A stretch of DNA of 6,368 nt, taken from the NCBI GenBank assembly GCA_947068385.1, contig CAMTBF010000227.1, forward strand, positions 1-6,368, given 5' to 3'. Below, piece after piece: positions 1-4,860 of this stretch (positions are counted from its first letter, which is position 1; each line of letters begins with the position of its first letter). The notes beneath the pieces were generated by a model that was not told the origin of the DNA, did no database searches, and saw only the letters and a program-made list of their open reading frames with translations. The DNA is from an uncultured Lachnospiraceae bacterium. GTDB lineage: Bacteria; Bacillota; Clostridia; Lachnospirales; Lachnospiraceae. A program made the position numbers and the translations under genes.

Positions 1-1
1 G

Positions 2-55
2 AAGGAGATCGCGGCCAGGGCGGCAAGCGTTGCGGAGAATAACGCGGAAGACTGA
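2..55 (+). CDS. C-terminal end of an unidentified protein (partial)
   Basis: The frame starting at position 2 is open from the window edge to a TGA at 53-55 and encodes 17 residues rich in Ala and Glu (ending AENNAED). The composition looks like the end of a soluble helical protein. The stop lies 38 nt before the -35 box of the leuS promoter, which fits an upstream gene ending here. The other two frames are not better candidates: frame 1 stops at 40-42. Too little is present to name the product, and the assignment as coding is itself uncertain. Confidence 0.4.
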   Translation, partial: KEIAARAASVAENNAED

Positions 56-92
56 ATTTAATGTATATCTTGATGAATTTTAACTTTTCCAC

Positions 93-121
93 TTGACAGA
101 TGGCTGAAAACGGTCTAAAAT
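93..121 (+). promoter_or_regulatory. Sigma-A type promoter of leuS
   Basis: A perfect -35 box TTGACA (93-98) is followed after exactly 17 bp by TAAAAT (116-121), which matches five of six bases of the -10 consensus. The sequence before it is AT-rich. Transcription should start near 128 and directly enter the T-box leader, so this is the expected housekeeping promoter for the regulated leuS transcript. Confidence 0.85.
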
Positions 122-127
122 GGCCTT

Positions 128-395
128 AGTTTCATATATGCCATCGACGAAGAAGAGGAGCATTAAGGAATTCGGACTTGCAGAGAGCCGCCGGGCGGTG
201 CGAGGCGGCAGCGAGAGTTCCCCAACTGGCCTCGGAGTCCTCACCTGAAGCGCCGCGGCGTGGGTAGGGTGGAGCGGGTGATTCCGTTATCGATTGTCGA
301 GTGCACAGGATTCGGACGGTTCCCGTCCGGGCTGTGAATTAGAGTGGTACCACGGAAATAAGCCCTTTCGTCTCTAGCTGACGGAGGGGCTTTTT
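128..395 (+). promoter_or_regulatory. T-box riboswitch, leucine specific
   Basis: The leader senses uncharged tRNA-Leu and lets transcription continue into leuS when leucine charging is low. The apical hairpin of stem I is visible as GCCGCC (187-192) with GGCGGC (204-209), enclosing a loop with GGTGCGA. The likely specifier codon is CTC at 240-242, followed by ACC as in other T-boxes. Stem III is a clean hairpin: CACAG 304-308 with CTGTG 332-336, and CGGACG 313-318 with CGTCCG 324-329. The T-box sequence AGAGTGGTACCACGG is at 341-355. Its TGGT (345-348) complements an ACCA tRNA 3' end, as expected for tRNA-Leu with discriminator A. The antiterminator forms by AGAG 341-344 with CTCT 372-375 and ACG 352-354 with CGT 369-371. 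The 5' boundary is taken from the promoter. The specifier assignment rests on the pattern and on the downstream gene. Confidence 0.93.
360..395 (+). terminator. T-box intrinsic terminator (leuS attenuator)
   Basis: A 13-bp stem (360-372 with 380-392, two G-U pairs) encloses a 7-nt loop and runs into a T tract at 391-395. Its left arm shares 369-372 with the antiterminator, so the two structures exclude each other. This is the off state of the riboswitch when tRNA-Leu is charged. Confidence 0.92.
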
Positions 396-397
396 AA

Positions 398-512
398 ATG
401 CGGAACTGGAAACAGCATCTGTACATACAGTGCCCATAGGATTTACGGACGCAAGCACTAGCGGCCGGAAATTCTATGCCGGAATTGGTACTGTATGTAC
501 AGATGCGGAACT
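398..512 (+). repeat. Long hairpin element flanked by a 10-bp direct repeat in the leuS leader
   Basis: Positions 415-434 pair with 487-506 over 20 bp with a single G-U pair. The central 15 bp, CATCTGTACATACAG and its exact complement, are perfect. Inside, 435-444 pairs with 469-478 (one G-U) beside an 8-nt bulge at 479-486, then CGG 446-448 with CCG 465-467, and CGC 450-452 with GCG 461-463. The 10-mer ATGCGGAACT occurs at 398-407 and again at 503-512. This layout is not part of a T-box and resembles a small non-coding palindromic insertion (MITE- or REP-like). Removing 398-502 would leave a compact leader with the ribosome binding site. A regulatory or stabilising RNA hairpin is the alternative. 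The right repeat overlaps the stem end and the left one lies 7 nt outside it, so this is not a textbook target duplication. Confidence 0.6.
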
Positions 513-532
513 TAATTAAAGGAGAGAAAGAG

Positions 533-2947
533 ATGGCAGTACCTTACAACCACCATGAGGTGGAACAGAAATGGCAGGCGGTCTGGGACCAGGAGAAGGC
601 CTTCCAGACCTCAGACGATTATTCGAAACCCAAATACTACGCGCTGGTGGAGTTCCCCTATCCCTCGGGACAGGGCCTTCACGTAGGCCATCCCAGGCCC
701 TACACCGCCCTGGACATCGTGGCCAGGAAGCGCAGGATGCAGGGCTACAACGTGCTCTACCCCATGGGCTGGGACGCCTTCGGCCTGCCCACGGAGAACT
801 ACGCGATCAAGAACCACATCCACCCCAGGATCGTGACCAAGAACAATGTGGAGCGCTTCAAGGGCCAGCTCCATGCGCTGGGCTACTCCTTCGACTGGGA
901 GCGGGAGGTGAACACCACCGACCCGAACTACTACAAATGGACCCAGTGGATCTTCCTGAAGCTCTTCAAGGCAGGACTGGCCTACAAGAGCGAGATGCCC
1001 ATCAACTGGTGCACCTCCTGTAAGGTGGGCCTGGCCAACGAAGAGGTGGTGAACGGCGTCTGCGAGCGCTGCGGCTCCGAAGTGGTGCGTAAAGTGAAGA
1101 GCCAGTGGATGCTGAAGATCACGGAGTACGCCGACAAGCTCATCCAGGGCCTGGACACGGTGGACTACATCGAGCGGGTCAAGGTGTCCCAGAAGAACTG
1201 GATCGGCAAGTCCCAGGGCGCGGAGGTGGACTTCTCCCTCACCGGAAAGGAGGAGAAGCTGCGCATCTACACCACCAGGCCGGACACCCTCTTCGGCGCT
1301 ACCTACATGGTAGTGTCCCCGGAGCATCCGCTGATTGAGAAGTATAAGGATGAGATCAGGAACTATGACGATTTGGTGGCCTATAGGGAGCAGGCGGCCA
1401 AGAAGTCCGACTTCGAGCGCACGGAGCTGGCCAAGGACAAGACCGGCGTGGAGATCGATGGCCTCACCGCCACCAATCCCGTGAACGGCAAGGAGATTCC
1501 CATCTGGATTTCCGACTATGTATTGATGACCTATGGTACAGGCGCCATCATGGCCGTGCCTGCCCATGACGAGAGGGACTGGGACTTCGCCAAGAAGTTC
1601 GGCCTGCCCATCATCGAGGTGGTGGCCGGCAGCCCCGTCAGCGTCCAGGAGGCGGTGTACACGGATGTGGAGAGCGGGATTTTGGTGAATTCCGATTTCC
1701 TGGACGGCCTGTCCGTGGCGGATGCCAAGAAAAAGATCACAGAGTGGCTGGAGGAGAAGGGCCTGGGCCAGAGCAAGACCAACTTTAAGCTCCGTGACTG
1801 GGTGTTCTCCAGGCAGCGCTACTGGGGCGAACCCATCCCCATCGTGAAATGCGAGAAATGCGGCTTCGTGCCTTTGGACGAAAGCGAGCTGCCCCTGATG
1901 CTCCCCGAGGTGGAGTCCTACGAGCCCACGGACAACGGCGAATCCCCGCTGGCGGCCATGGAGGACTGGGTGAACACCACCTGCCCTTGTTGCGGCGGCC
2001 CGGCCAAGCGGGAGACGGACACCATGCCCCAGTGGGCAGGCTCCTCCTGGTACTTCCTGCGCTACACGGATCCGAAGAACGAAAATGCCTTGGCCAGCAA
2101 GGAAGCCCTGGACTACTGGATGCCCGTGGACTGGTACAACGGCGGCATGGAGCATACCACCTTGCACCTGCTCTACTCCAGGTTCTGGCACAGGTTCCTC
2201 TACGATGAGGGCTACGTGCCCTGCCCGGAGCCTTATCAGAAGCGCACCAGCCACGGCATGATCCTTGGCTCCAACGGGGAGAAGATGTCCAAGTCCCGCG
2301 GGAACGTGGTGAACCCGGACGACATCGTCAGGGAGTACGGCGCGGACACCCTGCGCACCTATGAGATGTTCATCGGGGCCTTTGACTTGAGCGCCGCCTG
2401 GAGCGAGGACGGCGTGAAGGGCTGCCGCAGGTTCTTAGAGAGGGTGTGGAAGCTGCAGGACATGCTGACGGATGAGGATGGCTACAGCAAAGACCTGGAG
2501 ACCAAGATGCACCAGACCATCAAGAAGGTGTCCGGGGACTTCGAGAGCCTGAAGTACAACACCGCCATCGCGGCCATGATGGCCCTTATCAACGAATTTT
2601 ATAAGAAGAATTCCGTCACCAGGGGCGAGTACAAGACATTGATCACGCTGCTGAATCCGGTGGCGCCCCATATCACCGAGGAGCTGTGGCAGACGGCGGG
2701 CTTCCCCGGCAGGGTATACCAGACCACATGGCCGTCTTATGATGAGGCCAAGACCGTGGAGAGCACCGTGGAGGTAGGCGTACAGGTCAACGGCAAGATA
2801 CGCGCCACCATATCCGTGCCCAAGGACGAGGCCAAGGAAGCGGTGATCGCGGCGGCCAAGGAAGCTCTGGGAGACAAGCTGACGGGGAATATCGTCAAGG
2901 AGATCTACGTGCCCGGCAGGATCGTGAACATCGTGGTGAAACCGTGA
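533..2947 (+). CDS. leuS: Leucyl-tRNA synthetase
   Basis: This class I synthetase charges tRNA-Leu with leucine in the cytoplasm, using ATP. At 804 residues it has the usual bacterial length. Visible signatures are HVGH at 50-53 (HIGH motif), KMSKS at 584-588, and the CP1 editing domain with the TTRPDT motif at 247-252 and the [16 protein letters not shown] motif at 334-349, including the proofreading aspartates. There are cysteine pairs at 160/163 and 177/180, and further ones at 440/443 and 484/487, suggesting zinc binding. The C-terminal part carries the anticodon-binding helical bundle and the VQVNGK(I)R region. The start at 533 is chosen because AAAGGAGAG (518-526) sits at the right distance and the protein then begins [11 protein letters not shown], as in relatives. 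An in-frame ATG at 476 would add 19 residues encoded by the hairpin element and lacks a good ribosome binding site. Regulation is by the T-box upstream. No terminator is seen directly after the stop. Confidence 0.98.
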   Translation: MAVPYNHHEVEQKWQAVWDQEKAFQTSDDYSKPKYYALVEFPYPSGQGLHVGHPRPYTALDIVARKRRMQGYNVLYPMGWDAFGLPTENYAIKNHIHPRIVTKNNVERFKGQLHALGYSFDWEREVNTTDPNYYKWTQWIFLKLFKAGLAYKSEMPINWCTSCKVGLANEEVVNGVCERCGSEVVRKVKSQWMLKITEYADKLIQGLDTVDYIERVKVSQKNWIGKSQGAEVDFSLTGKEEKLRIYTTRPDTLFGATYMVVSPEHPLIEKYKDEIRNYDDLVAYREQAAKKSDFERTELAKDKTGVEIDGLTATNPVNGKEIPIWISDYVLMTYGTGAIMAVPAHDERDWDFAKKFGLPIIEVVAGSPVSVQEAVYTDVESGILVNSDFLDGLSVADAKKKITEWLEEKGLGQSKTNFKLRDWVFSRQRYWGEPIPIVKCEKCGFVPLDESELPLMLPEVESYEPTDNGESPLAAMEDWVNTTCPCCGGPAKRETDTMPQWAGSSWYFLRYTDPKNENALASKEALDYWMPVDWYNGGMEHTTLHLLYSRFWHRFLYDEGYVPCPEPYQKRTSHGMILGSNGEKMSKSRGNVVNPDDIVREYGADTLRTYEMFIGAFDLSAAWSEDGVKGCRRFLERVWKLQDMLTDEDGYSKDLETKMHQTIKKVSGDFESLKYNTAIAAMMALINEFYKKNSVTRGEYKTLITLLNPVAPHITEELWQTAGFPGRVYQTTWPSYDEAKTVESTVEVGVQVNGKIRATISVPKDEAKEAVIAAAKEALGDKLTGNIVKEIYVPGRIVNIVVKP

Positions 2948-2969
2948 GACAGGGAATGGAAAGAAGTGC

Positions 2970-2998
2970 TTTACTCTTTGGGCGCTGACTGTTATAAT
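2970..2998 (+). promoter_or_regulatory. Promoter for the 39-residue protein gene
   Basis: A perfect -10 box TATAAT (2993-2998) lies 17 bp after TTTACT (2970-2975), which matches four of six -35 bases. It lies 22 nt past the leuS stop and would start transcription near 3005, about 43 nt before the small ORF. This supports the small ORF as a gene expressed independently of leucine control, although read-through from leuS is also possible. Confidence 0.7.
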
Positions 2999-3047
2999 GA
3001 AAGTGTCAGAAAACCACAGTTGGTACTTGGAGAAAGCAGGTGATTGC

Positions 3048-3167
3048 ATGACGGGCAAGGAAGTCGTTAATCTTATCCGCAAGCTGAAGGAAAAGGGAAT
3101 GAGCAGCGATGAAATACTTGTGATTATCGAGTATATCGAGACCCATGATCCCAAAGAGCAGGAGTGA
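3048..3167 (+). CDS. Small protein of 39 residues, unknown function
   Basis: The ORF encodes 39 residues starting MTGKEVVNLIRKLKEKG. It looks like two amphipathic helices: a basic one (residues 3-17) and an acidic, hydrophobic one (residues 19-32, containing SSDEILVIIEYIE), joined by a Gly-Met turn. The end is charged (HDPKEQE). No signal peptide, cysteine or membrane segment is present, so it should be cytoplasmic. Support for a real gene comes from an AGGTG ribosome binding site at 3038-3042, a good promoter just upstream, and a hairpin terminator starting 26 nt after the stop. I do not recognise a characterised family. A short DNA-binding or protein-binding adaptor is possible, but this is a guess. 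Confidence 0.75.
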   Translation: MTGKEVVNLIRKLKEKGMSSDEILVIIEYIETHDPKEQE

Positions 3168-3193
3168 CTTAAGCAACTGATTGGCAGCGAAAG

Positions 3194-3223
3194 AGAGGGG
3201 CCGCCTCAAATGACGGCCCCTTT
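3194..3223 (+). terminator. Intrinsic terminator between converging genes
   Basis: GGGGCCG (3197-3203) pairs with CGGCCCC (3214-3220), extended by A-T, G-T and A-T pairs (3194-3196 with 3221-3223), around a 10-nt loop. The + strand ends in a short TTT run. On the opposite strand the stem is followed by a pyrimidine-rich TCTCTTTC. It probably ends the small-protein transcript and also the leftward two-gene unit, whose last stop is 22 nt away. Confidence 0.75.
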
Positions 3224-3244
3224 CCCATGTCGCGGCCCGGGCTT

Positions 3245-3538
3245 CTATGGCTTTGCCTGGCCGCCCCGGCTTTTCTCCAAAATCTTGTCGATCTGCGTCA
3301 GCTCCTCCCTGGTGCTGTGCTTGCGGATGGCCGCGATGGCGGCGTTCATCTCCTGGGGGGTGAAGGTCAGGTTCTCAGCCTTTGCCTTCTTCATCATGGG
3401 CATGAGATAGGCCATCATCTCCTTCTGGCTCTTTCCCTGCCCTTTGGCGAAGAGCTGCTCCACGAACTTCAGCTTCTTCTCCGGGATATCCTTTACGAGG
3501 GGGTCTGTCATCCAGACCGGTCTTTCCTGATTTTCCAT
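3245..3538 (-). CDS. Hypothetical helical protein of 97 residues
   Basis: This protein is soluble, charged and predicted mostly helical. A short N-terminal segment containing TDPLVKDIPEKKLKFVEQ (11-28) precedes a Met-rich helix (MMAYLMPMMKK, 41-51), a TFTPQEMNAAI helix (58-68), and a C-terminal helix (76-90). The pattern of a DPLV-like start, a body of short helices and a basic tail reminds me of small conserved hypothetical proteins in Lachnospiraceae genomes. No function is known to me. There is no signal peptide, cysteine or membrane segment. The start is supported by AAAAGGAG (3549-3556, complement) 10 nt before the ATG. It is the second gene of a leftward unit, 63 nt after the 162-residue gene, with no promoter evident between them, and it ends at the shared terminator. 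Confidence 0.85.
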   Translation of the reverse strand: MENQERPVWMTDPLVKDIPEKKLKFVEQLFAKGQGKSQKEMMAYLMPMMKKAKAENLTFTPQEMNAAIAAIRKHSTREELTQIDKILEKSRGGQAKP

Positions 3539-3557
3539 ACGAATTCTTCTCCTTTTA

Positions 3558-3586
3558 CGTCCGGCTGCCCGGCTCCTGGCCGGACG
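3558..3586 (-). other. Intergenic hairpin abutting the ribosome binding site of the 97-residue gene
   Basis: CGTCCGGC (3558-3565) and GCCGGACG (3579-3586) are exact complements, with one extra wobble pair inside and an 11-nt loop. On the - strand the stem ends one base before the AAAAGGAG ribosome binding site. There is no T tract, so it is not an intrinsic terminator. It could be an mRNA processing or stability element that sets the ratio of the two proteins. No function is proven. Confidence 0.4.
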
Positions 3587-3601
3587 GCCTGCAATGGCGC
3601 T

Positions 3602-4090
3602 CTACTCTGTCTTGTCTCCTCCGAACATCTGGAAGATGGAGGACAGCCCGGAATCCGACATGCCGGCGAACATGTCCATGGGATTATCCCCGCCCATCCC
3701 TTCGGGGAAAAGCTCCTGGAGCATCTGTATCATCTCCATCATTTCCTGCATCTTTTTCAGGTTCGCGATCATGTTCTTGATATTCTCTATCCTGCTGCGC
3801 TCCTCGGGCCCGCTGAAGGGCAGCATCTCGTCCAGAAGCTCGAAGGTGCCGGAATTGTCTCCCTGGAAGAAGTCGGCGGACAACTGCTTTCCGCCTCCCA
3901 TCAGCCGCATGCCCGGATGGCGGCGCAGGAAGGAGAGGGTGTACTGAAGCTCCAGCAGCTTTATGTAGACTGCGAAGCCGCTCTGCTGTTCCGGGGCCAG
4001 TCGGGGCAGAAGTATTTTCAGCATCTGAATCCGATTTGTGGTAAAAAGGGAATCGAATGCGGTGATCGTCTTTGAATTTTGTTCCTCCAT
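3602..4090 (-). CDS. Hypothetical protein of 162 residues with a Met-rich C-terminal half
   Basis: The N-terminal half (residues 9-60) looks like a helical bundle (ITAFDSLFTTNRIQMLK, then LLELQYTLSFLRRHPGM at 45-61). A middle segment (84-106) leads into a helix very rich in methionine (MIANLKKMQEMMEMIQMLQ, 107-125). The tail is Gly/Met/Asp-rich (GMGGDNPMDMFAGMSD, 131-146) and ends FGGDKTE. Eleven methionines lie between residues 107 and 155. Such a surface could bind hydrophobic peptides or drive self-assembly, but this is inference. There is no signal peptide or membrane segment. The ATG at 4090 is preferred over upstream ATGs (4159, 4111) because AAAGGAG (4097-4103, complement) precedes it by 6 nt. 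It is the first gene of a two-gene leftward unit and has a sigma-K-like promoter upstream. I do not recognise a characterised family. Confidence 0.85.
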   Translation of the reverse strand: MEEQNSKTITAFDSLFTTNRIQMLKILLPRLAPEQQSGFAVYIKLLELQYTLSFLRRHPGMRLMGGGKQLSADFFQGDNSGTFELLDEMLPFSGPEERSRIENIKNMIANLKKMQEMMEMIQMLQELFPEGMGGDNPMDMFAGMSDSGLSSIFQMFGGDKTE

Positions 4091-4126
4091 GGCGCGCTCC
4101 TTTCCGGGCATTTTGCTTCCTGTCAA

Positions 4127-4153
4127 TATTCTATGCCAGCGGCCGCAAAAGGT
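4127..4153 (-). promoter_or_regulatory. Candidate sigma-K type promoter of the 162/97-residue gene unit
   Basis: On the - strand, CATAGAATA (complement of 4127-4135) fits CATANNNTA, the Bacillus sigma-K -10 consensus. An AC dinucleotide (complement of 4152-4153) lies 16 bp upstream, as the -35 requires. Transcription would start near 4120, about 30 nt before the ATG at 4090. TAGAAT inside it could also serve as a sigma-A -10, but the hexamer 17 bp upstream is a poor -35 (GCAACC). Use of sigma-K is inferred from Bacillus knowledge. Confidence 0.45.
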
Positions 4154-4315
4154 TGCCATGTTGGACGGGGGTTATGTGCGCGGAGGGACACGCCTTCTAT
4201 CGGCGGATATCCGGCCATGCTCATTGGGAACAGGCCCCGATGGGAGTTTCCTCCCACAGGAGCCCGCATGGGGATGGAGCTTCAGCATGGCTGGAATGTC
4301 CATCCGGGCCGATGC
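4154..4315. other. Non-coding gap with several hairpins, no clear terminator
   Basis: This stretch separates the cysteine-rich gene from the next leftward promoter. It holds a perfect 10-bp palindrome CGGATATCCG (4204-4213), a 6-bp stem with a 4-nt loop (TGGGAG 4241-4246, CTCCCA 4251-4256), and a 7-bp stem (4272-4278 with 4299-4305) that contains an inner CAGC/GCTG hairpin at 4283-4293. The last one lies just after the cysteine-rich gene stop and may end its transcript, but no T tract follows in the - direction. I see no convincing gene here. Confidence 0.4.
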
Positions 4316-4645
4316 TTAGTTGCAGCCACAGCCGCAGCCGCAATTGTTGCCGCCGCATCCGCAGCCGTTGCCGCCGAACAGGCCATTGCCGCCGCCGCAC
4401 AGGCAGGAGAGCAGAAGGATCCAGATCAGCCACTCGCATCCGTTGTTGCCGTTGCCGCCAAACAGACCGCCGCCGCATCCGTTTCCGCAGCCGTTGCCGC
4501 ATCCGCATCCGCTGTTGCCGCCGTTGCAGCAGCACAGAAGCAGGATGATCCAGATCCAGTTGCCGCATCCGCAGCCGTTGTTCTGGGGGCTGGTGCATCC
4601 GCAGGAATCATTGCAGCCACAGTTTGTAGCAGTTAAGTCACTCAT
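4316..4645 (-). CDS. Cysteine/glycine-rich protein of 109 residues, possible spore-associated protein
   Basis: The protein has 22 cysteines, mostly in GC, GCGC or CGCGC groups, plus many Gly and Asn. It begins MSDLTATNCGCNDSCGC. Two short hydrophobic tryptophan-containing stretches (WIWIILLLCCC 30-40, WLIWILLLSCLC 72-83) and two LFGGNG motifs (61-66, 89-94) mark an internal duplication. From memory, similar Lachnospiraceae proteins receive the automatic name 'chorion class high-cysteine protein', and their function is unknown. The start is well supported by AGGAGGG (4653-4659, complement) 7 nt before the ATG. A sigma-K/sigma-E-like promoter lies upstream. Plausible roles are a disulfide-linked spore surface layer or metal binding; both are inference. 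The Ala-rich reading on the other strand is a by-product of the repetitive GC-rich codons. No signal peptide or RiPP enzyme gene is nearby. Confidence 0.88.
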   Translation of the reverse strand: MSDLTATNCGCNDSCGCTSPQNNGCGCGNWIWIILLLCCCNGGNSGCGCGNGCGNGCGGGLFGGNGNNGCEWLIWILLLSCLCGGGNGLFGGNGCGCGGNNCGCGCGCN

Positions 4646-4676
4646 GTTTTTTCCCTCCTAGGGTTTATTTATGGTT

Positions 4677-4704
4677 TATTGTATGCGGGGTGGCCTGTCA
4701 ATGT
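4677..4704 (-). promoter_or_regulatory. Candidate sigma-K/sigma-E type promoter of the cysteine-rich gene
   Basis: On the - strand, CATACAATA (complement of 4677-4685) fits both the sigma-K -10 (CATANNNTA) and the sigma-E -10 (CATACAMT). AC (complement of 4703-4704) lies exactly 17 bp upstream for sigma-K. AAACATT (complement of 4700-4706) sits 14 bp upstream and matches five of seven sigma-E -35 positions. The start would be near 4670, giving a leader of about 25 nt with the ribosome binding site inside. A TTGACA (complement of 4696-4701) is also present, but at 17 bp it meets only TAAACC, a weak sigma-A -10. Confidence 0.5.
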
Positions 4705-4738
4705 TTCCTCGGGGGGAGGGGATTTTTGCTCCGGCCCG

Positions 4739-4772
4739 TGGAAGGCTTCCATGGAAAGGCGTTCTTGGAAAG
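4739..4772. other. Palindromic cluster in the divergent promoter region
   Basis: TGGAAG-G-CTTCCA (4739-4751) overlaps a perfect 10-bp palindrome TTCCATGGAA (4747-4756). The word TGGAAAG recurs at 4766-4772. It lies between the leftward cysteine-rich gene promoter and the rightward sortase promoter, so an operator is possible. No known regulator motif is recognised. Confidence 0.25.
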
Positions 4773-4795
4773 ATTATGAGATCCGGCAAAGGGGC

Positions 4796-4823
4796 TTGCA
4801 AATCTGACCGGATATAGTAAAAT
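4796..4823 (+). promoter_or_regulatory. Candidate sigma-A promoter of the sortase gene
   Basis: TTGCAA (4796-4801, four of six -35 bases) is followed after 16 bp by TAAAAT (4818-4823), the same -10 hexamer as the leuS promoter. Transcription would start near 4830, about 30 nt before the ATG. TATAGT at 4813-4818 is an alternative -10 but lacks a -35 at 17 bp. Confidence 0.5.
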
Positions 4824-4860
4824 AATAGGAAAGGACGGAGGATTCGGATAGGAAGAGAGT

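Noticed and set aside
476..532. An upstream in-frame ATG that would lengthen LeuRS by 19 residues
   Set aside because: The extra codons lie mostly in the hairpin element and have no good ribosome binding site. AAAGGAGAG before 533 and the family-typical N-terminus favour 533.
611..2254. A long open frame on the - strand opposite leuS
   Set aside because: It is antisense to a certain leuS and arises from GC-rich codon bias. The translation shows no recognisable family.
3227..4075. A 282-codon frame on the + strand
   Set aside because: It covers two - strand genes that have proper ribosome binding sites, and the region contains the terminator side of those genes. The translation looks like a shadow (His/Leu/Gly-rich).
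4121..4126. TTGACA on the - strand as a -35 box for the 162-residue gene
   Set aside because: A -10 at 17 bp would fall on the ribosome binding site (AAAGGA) and would start transcription too close to the ATG.
4079..4636. An Ala/Val-rich frame on the + strand over the cysteine-rich gene
   Set aside because: The Ala runs are the mirror reading of repeated Gly-Cys-Gly codons. The - strand frame has AGGAGGG and a recognisable start.
4316..4645. CRISPR-like or tandem DNA repeat suggested by the repeated GCAGCCGCATCCG words
   Set aside because: The words are irregularly spaced and all in one coding frame. They reflect repeated Gly/Cys codons, not direct repeats with spacers.
4316..4645. RiPP or bacteriocin precursor
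   Set aside because: There is no leader-core layout, double-Gly cleavage site at a leader end, or modification or export gene nearby. Cysteines are spread over the whole protein.
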